A stretch of DNA of 64,000 nt from Oscillospiraceae bacterium. Its GTDB lineage: Bacteria; Bacillota; Clostridia; Oscillospirales; Oscillospiraceae. Position numbers and translations under genes: made by a program. Where the stretch lies: contig SVLU01000006.1 of the NCBI GenBank assembly GCA_015067795.1, positions 1 through 64,000 of the forward strand, written 5' to 3'. Shown here piece after piece: positions 9,289 to 18,555 of the stretch (positions within the stretch are counted from its first letter, which is position 1; each line of letters starts with the position of its first letter). The notes under the pieces were generated by a model, which was not told the origin of the DNA, did no database searches, and worked only from the letters and a program-made list of their open reading frames with translations.

Positions 9289-10743
9289 TCACAAGCCTAA
9301 GAGAGTGTTAATACCGTCAAAAATCTGTCCGCCCATGCATCCCATAACAACACACATCACCGCAAACAGTACCATCGGCACGGTCATGTAACCGCTAACC
9401 TCCTTAATACGGCTGTTAAGTGTGAGATTTGCACTCTTTCGCGGGAAAAAGGCTCTGACAGAAACGGTGGTCATATAGATAGCCGTCACAAGAGCGGAGT
9501 AAAGCAAAACGCAGATACCGATGACGGACATAATACTGCCTGTTTCAACAGCCGCTTCCGCAAGATACCACTTGCTGATAAAGCCGTTGAGCGGAGGCAA
9601 ACCCATAAGTGCAAGACCTGAAACGGTGAAGCAGGTGAAGGTCACCGGCATCCTTCTGCCCAGACCGTCCAGACTGTCAATATATTCCCGGTCGGTATTG
9701 TGGATAACGGCACCTGCGGCGAAAAATGCACCGATCTTGATAACGGAATGGAACAGCATATGCAGAACGCCTGAAGCCAAACCTATTGCTGACATCTGAG
9801 TTACACCAAAGAGAATATATGACAGATTTGCACAGGTGGAATACGCCAGTCTGCGTTTGAAATGACGCTCCTTAAGTGCCATAGTCGAACCGTAGATTAT
9901 CGTGATAACGGTTATTGCCATAACGACCGTCTGTGCCCAGGTGCCTGTCAGGAATTCAGCGTTAAAGCAGTAATAGGTAAGGCGCATAAGTGCAAAAGCA
10001 CCTGCTTTAACGACCGCAACCGCATGGAGAAGGGCGGTTACAGGAGTTGGAGCAACGGAAGCCTCAGGAAGCCAGCGATGGAGTGGGAAAACTGCCGCCT
10101 TAACGCCGAAGCCTAAGAACGCCAGAACGTAAACGGTCAGCGCAAGATTGGAATTAATGAACGCACTTGCATTCAGCATACCGCCCAAAGCAAACTCTCT
10201 GCCGCCCCAATATACGGAAAACGCAACAGCAACGAAGGCAAACGCCGCACCGCCGATGGAATAACACAGATATGTTATACCGGCTTTTCTGCTTTTCTTT
10301 GTCATGCCGTGAAGCACCAGCGGAAGTGTGGAAAGTGTCAGCAGCTCATAGAAGAAGTACATGGACAGCATATCCGCAGACATTGCGATACCAAGGGTAG
10401 CACACATGGACAGGATAAAAAATCCGCAGAAAGCACGCTGATTCATGTCGTGACGCATATATTCCACAGCATAAAGACAGGCAAACGGCCAAAGGGTTGC
10501 GGAAAGTCCTGCAAAAACCTTGCCCAAGCCGTCAAGCTTAAGTCTTATGGCAAGTGTCTGGGACATCTTGATAAGTGTCACGCCATCACCCTTGTAGGTG
10601 AGAATGACTATCCACATGGCCACCGCACTTGCAAATGCCGCAAAGCAGGTAAACAGATTTCTCTGCCTGTTTGATTTGAATTTAATGATAAACAGCATCA
10701 GTCCAAAGATTAGGGACATCAGCAGAGGAAGAGTCAAAAGCAT
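9289..10743 (-). CDS. NuoM/MrpD-like antiporter subunit (third of four)
   Basis: 484 residues, about 14 membrane helices. The transport residues are kept: Glu in FYELLTLSTL (E133) and Lys in GFGVKAAVFP (K215), followed by HRWLPEASVAPTPVTALL. It is separated by 16-19 nt from its neighbours in the operon. It likely forms one ion channel of a multi-channel antiporter complex. The MrpD, NuoM and NuoN families are hard to separate without a tree. Confidence 0.87.
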   Translation of the reverse strand: MLLTLPLLMSLIFGLMLFIIKFKSNRQRNLFTCFAAFASAVAMWIVILTYKGDGVTLIKMSQTLAIRLKLDGLGKVFAGLSATLWPFACLYAVEYMRHDMNQRAFCGFFILSMCATLGIAMSADMLSMYFFYELLTLSTLPLVLHGMTKKSRKAGITYLCYSIGGAAFAFVAVAFSVYWGGREFALGGMLNASAFINSNLALTVYVLAFLGFGVKAAVFPLHRWLPEASVAPTPVTALLHAVAVVKAGAFALMRLTYYCFNAEFLTGTWAQTVVMAITVITIIYGSTMALKERHFKRRLAYSTCANLSYILFGVTQMSAIGLASGVLHMLFHSVIKIGAFFAAGAVIHNTDREYIDSLDGLGRRMPVTFTCFTVSGLALMGLPPLNGFISKWYLAEAAVETGSIMSVIGICVLLYSALVTAIYMTTVSVRAFFPRKSANLTLNSRIKEVSGYMTVPMVLFAVMCVVMGCMGGQIFDGINTLLGL

Positions 10744-10759
10744 ATAAACTCCCCCTTAA

Positions 10760-12214
10760 TTATCCTAAAAGCGATGCAACAGAGCCTGTAAATTCGGTAA
10801 TACCGCCGGAGAAAAGACCGAGAAGCACAGCAAGAGCCGCAAGAACGATCATTGGGATCACCATTGGAGCAGGCTCCTTAATACGCCTGATCTCCGCAGT
10901 TTCCTTCCCCGGGAAAAAGCCCTGAACGGTGATTGGAAGCAGATAGCCTGCAGTAAGCAGAGCGCTGATAAGCAGCACAACAGGGATAAGCCACTGGAAC
11001 ACGCCGTTCATACCCTCAAGAGCGGCAGATGCCAGATACCACTTACTGTTGAAGCCGCCTGTGGGTGGAATACCGATAAGGGTCAGAGCCGCAAAGGTGA
11101 AGCACCAGATCGTAACAGGCATCTGTTTAGCTATACCCGTAAGCTGGTCAACTCTTGTCTTACCTGTAAGGAAGATAACTGCACCTGCTGTAAGGAACAG
11201 GCAGACCTTGCTGAGAACGTGGAAAATAACATGGAGAAGTGCACCCTGAACACCTGCACCTGACAGCATGAACAGACCAACAAGAATATAGGAAATCTGG
11301 CTGACGGTGGAGTAAGCAAGTCGCTTTTTGAACACCTTTTCCAGATAAGCCATCATGGAGCCCATGAAAACTGTTACAAGAGCAAGGATTATAAGGGTAG
11401 TCTGTACCCATGTATTTCTCAGATATTCAGTACCAACCATGTAATAGATAACACGGATAACCGCAATAACACCTGCCTTTGCAATAAGACCTGAAAGCAG
11501 TGCACTTGCAGGGGCAGGAGCAACAGGGTGAGCTGTTGGAAGCCAGCCGTGCATCGGATACATACCGGCTTTTGTTGCAAAACCGATGATGGTTACGAAG
11601 ATCACAGGAAGCAGTACCTTCTGATTTTCAACAGCAGCAGCCATATCCAGAGTGCCGCCCGGGACAAAGCTCAGAGTGGATGTGTACTTATACAGGAAAA
11701 ACATACCCAAAAGTGCAAGGAATGCACCTGCAATGGAATAGAACAGATACTTGAGAGCCGCAAGGATAGCTTCCTTGGACAGGGAGTGGAGTACAAGGGG
11801 CATACTTACAAGTGTAAGAAGCTCGTAGGCTGTGTAAAGTGTTGTCAGGTTTTCCGCCAGACAAACCATCAGCATTGCACCCTCAGACAGAAGCATGAAC
11901 GCGAAGAAACGGTCCTCGTTTTCCTCGTGCTTCATGTAGATGCAGGCATAAAGACCTGTGAGAAGCCAGCCGCCTGATACAAGAATGATGAAAAGTCTGG
12001 ACAAATCATCCACCTTTAAATCAAGACTGAGAGTCTCTGTCATCTGCCAGATATGGCATACGCTCTCACCGCCTGCCGCAAGTGCAACACAGGCAGCGGA
12101 AACAGCGGCCAAAACGATCATCATAAGTGTGAGCTTAACATTTCTGTTTTTAAGCTTCATCGGTATAATAAGCAGTCCTGCAATCATTGGCAGAAGAACA
12201 GCAAGCAAAATCAT
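10760..12214 (-). CDS. NuoM/MrpD-like antiporter subunit (second of four)
   Basis: 484 residues, same architecture as the downstream gene. TM5 Glu in AYELLTLVSM (E131) and TM7 Lys in GFATKAGMYP (K215) are conserved, with HPVAPAPASALLSG. Likely an ion-translocating membrane subunit. The similar length and motifs of this and the next gene suggest an old tandem duplication. Confidence 0.87.
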   Translation of the reverse strand: MILLAVLLPMIAGLLIIPMKLKNRNVKLTLMMIVLAAVSAACVALAAGGESVCHIWQMTETLSLDLKVDDLSRLFIILVSGGWLLTGLYACIYMKHEENEDRFFAFMLLSEGAMLMVCLAENLTTLYTAYELLTLVSMPLVLHSLSKEAILAALKYLFYSIAGAFLALLGMFFLYKYTSTLSFVPGGTLDMAAAVENQKVLLPVIFVTIIGFATKAGMYPMHGWLPTAHPVAPAPASALLSGLIAKAGVIAVIRVIYYMVGTEYLRNTWVQTTLIILALVTVFMGSMMAYLEKVFKKRLAYSTVSQISYILVGLFMLSGAGVQGALLHVIFHVLSKVCLFLTAGAVIFLTGKTRVDQLTGIAKQMPVTIWCFTFAALTLIGIPPTGGFNSKWYLASAALEGMNGVFQWLIPVVLLISALLTAGYLLPITVQGFFPGKETAEIRRIKEPAPMVIPMIVLAALAVLLGLFSGGITEFTGSVASLLG

Positions 12215-12250
12215 ATCAAATTCCCCTTCCTTTCAAGAGAAATAATTTTT

Positions 12251-13732
12251 CTACAAAATTTCCAGTCCGGATCCGATAATATCCATCAGATAACCCGGGA
12301 AAATGCCAAGAATAAATATTACAGCGGAAAATGCGATAATTGAAATCAGGAACATGGGTCGTTCCTTATCCGTTTCGTCGGGGTGAATTTTGCGGCTGCC
12401 CTTGGAATAGAGGCAGATAACGGCCCTCAGATAGTAAGCCGCATTGAGAAGCGTGCTGACGGCAAGGGCAAGAAGCACAGGAGCAAGGATGCTCATTGGT
12501 GCTTCCAGAGCGGCTTCGGCAAAATACAGCTTAGATGAGAAGCCGACAAGTCCCGGAATACCAACCATGGACAATGCTCCGATGGTAAAGCAGGCACCTG
12601 AAACGGGACAGCGGTAGCCTGAGCCTGCCAGGTCGGCAAATCTCTTGCTCTCACCTGACACCGCTGAAAGTCTTGACGCGGAGACGAAAAGCAGCGGTTT
12701 TGCAACTGCATGAGCTGTAATGTGGAGCATAGCAGGTGCGATGCCAAGCTCACCCATACCGATACCCATGTAGATATACCCAATCTGTGCCGCTGAGGAA
12801 TAGGCTATCATACGGTCAAGCTGCTTTTCTCTGATAGCAAGTATCGAGCCTGTCATCATGCCGCAGATGCCAAATACCAGCAGCAGATACTGAATACCCA
12901 TTGCGAAGAATACCTCTGCACCGATAACGCTGTAAATGACCTTGATAAGCAGCAGAATATATATCTTTGAAACAACACCCGACAGAATACTGGAAGCGTC
13001 GGGAGAAGCATAGCCGTAGGTATCCGGCATCCAGAAAAAGAACGGGAACATACCGCTCTTGATACCAAGACCTGTTACCATAAGGCCAACGGTAATATAC
13101 AGAGGGAGTCTGTAATTCCCTGTTTCCCAAAGGACCGTAACGGCATCCTTAATATTCGGCATCAGAAGATGACCTGTGATATCATACAGGAGTATGACAC
13201 CGATAAGGAAAAAGCCGGAGCCCAGCAGGGAGAAGATCATATATCTGGTGGCGGCAATTATCGTTTTGCCTGTGTCCCTTATCATAAGCAGACCGCAGGA
13301 GGCAATGGTGCATATCTCGATGAAAACGTATGCCGTGAATATATCGTTCGTATACGCAAGGGCTAATATTGCCGCCTGGATGAGGTCACTCATAACGAAA
13401 AACAGATTAAGCTTACTGTCCTCAATGTACTTTTCCTCCCGGATAGCCATAATACTGAGCATCAGTATAACGCTGAATATCATAGCAAACAGCGGCTCGA
13501 TAAGCCCCGCTCTTATCTCGTTGCCCCAGGGGGCTGTGTAGTGACCCATGGTGTATGTAAATTCACCCAGGGTCAGATTACGTATAACCGTCAGCAGGGA
13601 CATAATGATACACGAGAGGTTAAGCCCCAGCGTCAGTCTCTTAGCCGTTCCTCCCTTTAAAAGGAATGTTATAACGGCACAGAGCAGGGATAAAATTATG
13701 GAAATAAAAGGAAAATTCCAGAAAAACTCCAT
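12251..13732 (-). CDS. MrpD/MbhH-like antiporter subunit (first of four)
   Basis: 493 residues from ATG 13732, chosen because AGAAGGAGA lies at the right distance upstream; an in-frame ATG further upstream (13771) runs into a hairpin and lacks such a site. The start of the mature protein, with YTMGHYTAPWGNEIR, is typical of MrpD/MbhH. The TM5 Glu (VFIEICTIAS, E139) and TM7 Lys (GLGIKSGMFP, K225) are present. It follows the MrpC-like gene as in Mrp and Mbh operons, so this is the true MrpD counterpart; the other three are extra subunits. Confidence 0.87.
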   Translation of the reverse strand: MEFFWNFPFISIILSLLCAVITFLLKGGTAKRLTLGLNLSCIIMSLLTVIRNLTLGEFTYTMGHYTAPWGNEIRAGLIEPLFAMIFSVILMLSIMAIREEKYIEDSKLNLFFVMSDLIQAAILALAYTNDIFTAYVFIEICTIASCGLLMIRDTGKTIIAATRYMIFSLLGSGFFLIGVILLYDITGHLLMPNIKDAVTVLWETGNYRLPLYITVGLMVTGLGIKSGMFPFFFWMPDTYGYASPDASSILSGVVSKIYILLLIKVIYSVIGAEVFFAMGIQYLLLVFGICGMMTGSILAIREKQLDRMIAYSSAAQIGYIYMGIGMGELGIAPAMLHITAHAVAKPLLFVSASRLSAVSGESKRFADLAGSGYRCPVSGACFTIGALSMVGIPGLVGFSSKLYFAEAALEAPMSILAPVLLALAVSTLLNAAYYLRAVICLYSKGSRKIHPDETDKERPMFLISIIAFSAVIFILGIFPGYLMDIIGSGLEIL

Positions 13733-13770
13733 TATTTTGGTTCTCCTTCTGCAATTATTATCAGCTGCCA

Positions 13771-13800
13771 AAGGCTCCCTTGTGTAAAGGGAGGCTTTTA
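13771..13800. repeat. Hairpin repeat inside the antiporter operon
   Basis: CTCCCTT-gtgta-AAGGGAG with flanking AAGG and GCTTTTA. It belongs to the same family as the element at 101-260 and lies in the 79-nt gap between the MrpC- and MrpD-like genes, the largest gap in the operon. It could modulate read-through or mRNA stability. Confidence 0.6.
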
Positions 13801-13811
13801 GTTACTGACTA

Positions 13812-14180
13812 TTACTCGGACTCTCTCGCCATAGCATAGATCTTATCAAGATCCAGCGTTCTGTACTTCTTATACAGTCTGATGGTGAGGGCAAGCATCA
13901 TCGCCGTAACGCTAACGGAAACAACGATACCTGTGAGAACAAGACCACTTGGAATGGGGTTGATATAAAAGTGGGGATTTGTTCTGCCATCCACGATAAT
14001 CGGAGCGATATGTCCGTCAATATAGCCCATAGCGGCAAGAAACAGGTAAATACCTGTATCCATGATATTGAGTCCCACAACCTTTTTGAAAAGATTGCGG
14101 TTCAGAAGCAGCATTGTAAATCCGATACCGAAAAGCACGATCGCACACGCCTCTTCCACATTATTCAGTATGCTTATCAA
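13812..14180 (-). CDS. Cation antiporter subunit MrpC/MbhG (NuoK-like)
   Basis: 122 residues with three membrane helices, NuoK family. The pattern NNVEEACAIVLFGIGFTMLLLNRNL, broken here as NNVEEA..LFGIGF..LLNRNL, and VVGLNIMDTGIYLFLAA are typical of MrpC. Its start overlaps the end of the upstream MrpB-like gene by 4 nt (coupled translation). It probably forms the small channel core next to the MrpD-like subunit. Confidence 0.85.
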   Translation of the reverse strand: MISILNNVEEACAIVLFGIGFTMLLLNRNLFKKVVGLNIMDTGIYLFLAAMGYIDGHIAPIIVDGRTNPHFYINPIPSGLVLTGIVVSVSVTAMMLALTIRLYKKYRTLDLDKIYAMARESE

Positions 14181-15103
14181 TCCAAATGCCCCCTTCTGAA
14201 AATAGTATAGAAGCTGTACATAGTGCAGGCAACTACCATACCAACCGCCAGATTAAGGGGCAGAATGATACCTGCACTGAATATACGTCCCGGCACACCG
14301 GGAGAGATGATGCTTTCCATGTGATTTGCACCTGTAAAGAAGGAATAGCTTTTAATCAGACAATAGAAAACCAAAGCACCAACGGTTATTCCTTTAATAC
14401 GCTTTTCGGAGAAAACAACCGTTGCTCTTTCAAAGCCCATGACCTGTGCATACAGGATAAGTCCCGCACCTATGATAGCACCGCCGGCAAAGCCGCCGCC
14501 CGGTGAAATATGACCGTTAAGGAGAATGTAAACACCCAGCATCATGATGATGGGGATAACGGTCTTACAGGAAACTCTGACGATGGGGTCATCGAAAAGA
14601 CGGCAGAGTCTGTCGCTTCGCTCATCCTTGCGGAGAGTCCGTTCGGATTTGTCCTCACGCATGAGAATAAGCACAGCACAGGTTGCGGTAAACAGAACGA
14701 AAGACTCGCCTAAAGTGTCAAATGCCCTGTAATCAAGTATCATACCCGTTACTATATTGACAGCACCTGTTTCCTCCATGCCCTTTTCAAGGTATCTTTC
14801 GGAAACCTCATTGATGGTTGGATTGTGTTCACCGCCAAATCTCGGCAGGTCGGTAATTGTGAAAAGCAGTACGGCAATAAGAACCACCGCAAACACAACG
14901 GACATGACCTTATAAACGGTCTTGAACAGATGTTCTTCACGTTCTTCCGCCTCATGGGCTATCCTGTCTTTAACACGCTGGGGATAGTGGATGCCCGCTT
15001 CCGGTCTTTCAGTTTTCTTTGGAGTCTCGCAGAAGCCGGAAAGCATATCCAGCTCCCCTGCTCTCCACTTCTCGAAGGGGGAATTGGAGCTTTTATTCAT
15101 CAT
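14177..15103 (-). CDS. MbhE-MbhF/MrpB-like fused antiporter subunit
   Basis: 308 residues. The N-terminal ~60 residues are soluble and charged. The middle carries NIVTGMILDYRAFDTLGE, typical of MbhE (the C-terminal part of MrpA), and the C-terminal half is an MnhB/MrpB domain (ILLNGHISPGGGFAGGAIIG). The two are usually separate genes in Mbh operons or part of MrpA in Mrp operons. The start overlaps the previous gene by 11 nt. The N-terminal cytoplasmic extension is unusual and unassigned. Confidence 0.83.
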   Translation of the reverse strand: MMNKSSNSPFEKWRAGELDMLSGFCETPKKTERPEAGIHYPQRVKDRIAHEAEEREEHLFKTVYKVMSVVFAVVLIAVLLFTITDLPRFGGEHNPTINEVSERYLEKGMEETGAVNIVTGMILDYRAFDTLGESFVLFTATCAVLILMREDKSERTLRKDERSDRLCRLFDDPIVRVSCKTVIPIIMMLGVYILLNGHISPGGGFAGGAIIGAGLILYAQVMGFERATVVFSEKRIKGITVGALVFYCLIKSYSFFTGANHMESIISPGVPGRIFSAGIILPLNLAVGMVVACTMYSFYTIFRRGHLD

Positions 15104-15353
15104 CCTCGTTGCCCTCCTCCTGAATTCTGTGTATCTTTCGCAGGGTTACAAAGAACAATACGCTGGTGATACCTGCACCAACAGCAGCTTCCGTGATGGC
15201 AAGGTCAGGAGCCTCAAGAAGCACCCAGATAATGGACATCATCAGACTGTATGCCATGAATACTATGATGGTAACAAGGAGCTTTTTGGAAATGGCGGTG
15301 ATGATCGCACATAAGATCAATGCACCGAGAAGTGTATATCTAAGATATTCCAT
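15093..15353 (-). CDS. MbhD-like (DUF4040) antiporter subunit
   Basis: 86 residues with three helices and the conserved EAPDLAITEAAVGAG motif of the DUF4040/MbhD family, equivalent to part of the MrpA C-terminal region. It touches the upstream mrpG-like gene and overlaps the next by 11 nt. The split form is the Mbh (membrane-bound hydrogenase) arrangement. Confidence 0.85.
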   Translation of the reverse strand: MEYLRYTLLGALILCAIITAISKKLLVTIIVFMAYSLMMSIIWVLLEAPDLAITEAAVGAGITSVLFFVTLRKIHRIQEEGNEDDE

Positions 15354-15730
15354 TATTTCTCCTTTCCCTTAATATGGTCGTTTCTGATGGTATCAAGGTC
15401 CTCTTCGCTGACCTTGCAGTGATGTTCGATCTCCTTGTCGGTTACAACCTCAAGCTTTGCCAGCATATGGGATGCAACAGGGTTTGTAAGCCACATGAAC
15501 ACCAAAAGTGCCAGTAGCTTCAAAACGCTGAAAAGACTTTCGGAGGAAATCATCAGACCGATGATTATAAGACCAAAGCCCAGGGTATCAGTAAGGGCTG
15601 CGGAATGAATTCGATTAAGAGCAAATTTGAAGCGATACACACCCAAAAGGGAGCTGATAATCACAAAAACACCTGCCGCCATAAAAACAGCCGTGAGAAT
15701 AAGTCTGACGGTACTCAGCCAATCAGTCAT
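15353..15730 (-). CDS. Cation antiporter subunit MrpG/MnhG
   Basis: 125 residues, three helices, with DTLGFGLIIIGLM and TNPVASHMLAK typical of MnhG. The ATG at 15730 is preferred because AAGGAGG lies nine nt upstream; it overlaps the mrpF-like stop by 8 nt. A short charged tail follows the last helix. Confidence 0.85.
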   Translation of the reverse strand: MTDWLSTVRLILTAVFMAAGVFVIISSLLGVYRFKFALNRIHSAALTDTLGFGLIIIGLMISSESLFSVLKLLALLVFMWLTNPVASHMLAKLEVVTDKEIEHHCKVSEEDLDTIRNDHIKGKEK

Positions 15731-16019
15731 GATGCTCATCCTCCTTTGCTCTCTGTCTGTCAAGGGAAATATAGATCTTGCACAGGGTCAGCACAGCAAT
15801 AAAGCTCATAAGCACATAGATAAGGCAAACATCCAGCAGATAGCTCTGCTCCAGTCTCTGGGAAAGCACCGCAAAGGCTATCATTGTGAGAGTGCCGATC
15901 ATGTTGATGCCGATGATCCTGTCAACAATACGTTTACCGGTGATTGCACGGACAAGTGCAAGGAGAATACAAACTCCCAGAAAAACAAGTATGATGGTAT
16001 AAAGCAGTTTCATATCCAT
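15723..16019 (-). CDS. Cation antiporter subunit MrpF/MnhF
   Basis: About 98 residues, three helices, with ITGKRIVDRIIGINMIGTL typical of MnhF. The start at 16019 (MDMKLLYTII) sits directly after the mrpE stop and behind a GGAAGG sequence. An in-frame ATG at 16043 would extend it into mrpE. Confidence 0.83.
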   Translation of the reverse strand: MDMKLLYTIILVFLGVCILLALVRAITGKRIVDRIIGINMIGTLTMIAFAVLSQRLEQSYLLDVCLIYVLMSFIAVLTLCKIYISLDRQRAKEDEHHD

Positions 16020-16020
16020 A

Positions 16021-16491
16021 TTAGTACCGTCCTTCCATAGCACGCAGAAGCTTTACAAAACGGCTGTCCTCAATACCCTCTATCATCTCTCTGCTGAGAC
16101 AATGGACGTAAAACTCATCACCCTGAACGGATGCCGTAATCGTCCCCGGGGTAAGGGAAATGGAATTCGCCAGAACTGCTCTCGCCACGTCTGTTCTGAA
16201 CTCCACCTTCAGCTTTACAACAGCAGGTTCGATCGGTATGCGCTTGAACCATACTATTTTCATGACCTTGATGTTGGACTTGCATATCTCAAGAGCAAGC
16301 ACCAGAAGATACACGACAGCAAGCGGAATTATCCTGAGAATAGTTATCTCCATCTTACGGTTGTACTTAAAGCAGATGCGGGCAAAAAGATATACAGCCA
16401 ATGTAAGAACAGCACCTGTAAGGAGTATCTCAACAGTGATCCTGCCGCTCAGTACAAGCCAGAACACAAAAAATAAGACAAGCATTTTCAT
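16021..16491 (-). CDS. Cation antiporter subunit MrpE/MnhE
   Basis: 156 residues and first gene of the operon. Two N-terminal helices are followed by a cytoplasmic domain with EFRTDVARAVLANSISLTPGT, the MnhE hallmark. An AGGTGGG ribosome site lies before the start. Gene order from here is E-F-G-MbhD-(MbhE+B)-C-D-D'-D''-L, the order of the archaeal Mbh cation module rather than of classical Mrp (A-B-C-D-E-F-G). The product is the entry subunit of a predicted Na+(Li+/K+)/H+ antiporter. Confidence 0.87.
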   Translation of the reverse strand: MKMLVLFFVFWLVLSGRITVEILLTGAVLTLAVYLFARICFKYNRKMEITILRIIPLAVVYLLVLALEICKSNIKVMKIVWFKRIPIEPAVVKLKVEFRTDVARAVLANSISLTPGTITASVQGDEFYVHCLSREMIEGIEDSRFVKLLRAMEGRY

Positions 16492-16665
16492 CCCACCTTG
16501 TCACAAATTTTATCGCAAAATTGTACTTATTATAAACCTTTCCTTAGGCATATTATAGATTAATTCTTCACAAAAAAAGTAAGATTTTTCATTCCAAGTT
16601 CGTTAAAAAATTATTCACAATTACACAAACTCCCTCCCGGCGGCAAACAACCTGCTTTTAAGCGA

Positions 16666-16694
16666 AAACAGCCGGATCATCGACCCGGCTGTTT
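16666..16694 (-). terminator. Terminator between the symporter and antiporter genes
   Basis: AAACAGCCGG and CCGGCTGTTT pair around an eight- to nine-nt loop; on the minus strand a TTTTCGCTT tail follows. It separates the symporter transcript from the antiporter operon. The rest of the 217-nt gap is A/T-rich, with TATAAT-like hexamers on the minus strand but no convincing -35. Confidence 0.75.
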
Positions 16695-16708
16695 GACTTT
16701 TGATTATC

Positions 16709-18247
16709 TTATTCATTTTTTGCGTAAAGCTTAAACATATTATCAATCTCAGGACTGTTCCCGGCTTTGCTAAAGAGGCTGACTATCGGAACAATGATCA
16801 AACCGCCCGCCATTGCCAGAACACCCGCATTGATCGGAGAAGCAAAGTAAGCATTAATAAAGGTTGTACCCGTGAATGTGCAGATCATATTGCCAATCAT
16901 CACACCGATACCCCACGCAAAGGATGCCCAAACAGAAGCTTTGGAAACCCTTTTGCTGTACAGGCTGCACAGGTAAGGAGCAAGGAATGCACCTGCAAGC
17001 GCACCCCAGGAAATGCCCATGAGCTGTGCGATAAATGTTACGCTGGACTTGACCTGGATGATTGCAATGACAGATGAAATAACGATGAACACCACAATTA
17101 GAACTCTCATGGACACTATTTCCTTCTTTTCATCTGCCTCCGGCCCCCTGCTCTTTGAAAGAGGCATGATCATATCAAGGGTAAGAGTAGAGCTGGAGGT
17201 AAGTACCAAAGAGCTGAGGGTGGAGATGGATGCGGAAAGAACCAAAACCACAACGATTGCAATGAGGAAATCCGGAAGATTGGACACCATGGATGGAATG
17301 ATACTGTCATAGACGGGTGTTCCGCTTGCGGAGTATTCGATAACATCTCCGTAAAGTCTGCCGAAGCCGCCCAGGAAGTAGCAGCCACCTGCAACGATAA
17401 CAGCGAAAATTGTGGAAATAATTGTGCCTTTCCTGATTGCACTGTCACTCTTGATGGCATAGAACTTGCCAACCATCTGTGGGAGACCCCATGTTCCAAG
17501 GGATGTGAGCATTACAACGCCCAGGAGGTAGAGGGGTTGAGGGCCAAACCATGACGCAAACGCACCCTTCATGGTTGGATTTGTTTCTGCGGTAATTTCA
17601 GCAAGCTGCTGTACCGCGGATGTAAAACCTCCGTTGGAATGAAGAACTGCCAGCACAACTGCCACGATACCGACCAGCATGATGATACCCTGAATGAAGT
17701 CATTCCATGCTGTTGCCATGTAACCGCCAACTACAACATAAATTGCCGTGAGAACAGCCATTGCGATAACGCACCATGCATAGTCAATGCCGAATGCCAT
17801 TTCAAAGAGTCTGGAAAGACCGTTGTAAAGAGATGCTGTATATGGGATAAGGAAAATAAAAACGATTGTGGATGCCGCAAGCCTGAGTGCTTTGGAATTG
17901 AAACGCTTTCCGAAATAATCAGGCATTGTCTTACTGCCAAGATGCTGTGTCATGTTTCTTGTGCGGCGGGCAAGTATCCACCAGGCAAGGAGAGAACCGA
18001 TAACAGCGTTGCCGATGCCGATCCATGTGGAGGAGATACCGTATTTCCAGCCGAACTGACCTGCATAGCCAACAAAGATAACCGCAGAAAAATAGGATGT
18101 GCCATAAGCAAAGGCAGACAGCCATGGCCCTACATTTCGGCCGCCAAGAACGAACCCATCAACACTTTTTGCGGACTTGTGGTTGGCAACACCCACCGTA
18201 ACGGTTATTGCCACAAATACAAGCAGTAACAGAATTTTGATCAACAT
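16709..18247 (-). CDS. Sodium:solute symporter, proline-permease (PutP) type
   Basis: 512 residues, about 13 membrane helices, SSS family. The N-terminal GGRNVGPWLSAFAYGTSYFSA region, where PutP-type transporters bind Na+ and substrate, is clear; the length is normal. It would import an amino acid such as proline using the Na+ gradient. It lies just upstream of the cation antiporter operon, which could rebuild that gradient; a terminator separates them, so the link is inferred from position only. Confidence 0.85.
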   Translation of the reverse strand: MLIKILLLLVFVAITVTVGVANHKSAKSVDGFVLGGRNVGPWLSAFAYGTSYFSAVIFVGYAGQFGWKYGISSTWIGIGNAVIGSLLAWWILARRTRNMTQHLGSKTMPDYFGKRFNSKALRLAASTIVFIFLIPYTASLYNGLSRLFEMAFGIDYAWCVIAMAVLTAIYVVVGGYMATAWNDFIQGIIMLVGIVAVVLAVLHSNGGFTSAVQQLAEITAETNPTMKGAFASWFGPQPLYLLGVVMLTSLGTWGLPQMVGKFYAIKSDSAIRKGTIISTIFAVIVAGGCYFLGGFGRLYGDVIEYSASGTPVYDSIIPSMVSNLPDFLIAIVVVLVLSASISTLSSLVLTSSSTLTLDMIMPLSKSRGPEADEKKEIVSMRVLIVVFIVISSVIAIIQVKSSVTFIAQLMGISWGALAGAFLAPYLCSLYSKRVSKASVWASFAWGIGVMIGNMICTFTGTTFINAYFASPINAGVLAMAGGLIIVPIVSLFSKAGNSPEIDNMFKLYAKNE

Positions 18248-18493
18248 GATAACGCTTCCCTTCGGTTTGTTTTCACAGCAAGCAGTTCACTCTACTTTAA
18301 TGATTTTATGCTTTGCTGTGTTAAATTATTTCTGACGAGCATATTAAAGCACTATTAAGTCCATTTGTCAATAGTAATTTTGAAAATTTTTGTCTGTTTT
18401 TTAAAAATTTCTTTTTGTATTTAAAACACAAAACCCCTAAAGTGTAATTTTGTCTATGGTAATATTGAGAAAAAACAGTCAAAAATATGAAAA

Positions 18494-18525
18494 GAGCACC
18501 GCAAAAAAACATTTTTGCAGTGCTC
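18494..18525. terminator. Strong hairpin in the symporter-galK gap
   Basis: GAGCAC-c-GCAAAAA and TTTTTGC-a-GTGCTC form a long stem with one mismatch and A/T runs on both sides. No gene clearly ends just before it; it may insulate the symporter promoter from galK transcription. Confidence 0.6.
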
Positions 18526-18555
18526 ATAAAAAAACAATAAATATCATATTCTTGT

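Noticed and set aside
7149..16491. Complete membrane-bound hydrogenase or complex I operon
   Set aside because: No gene shows NiFe-site CxxC motifs, NuoB/C/D/I-like sequence or ferredoxin clusters; only membrane ion-module genes are present.
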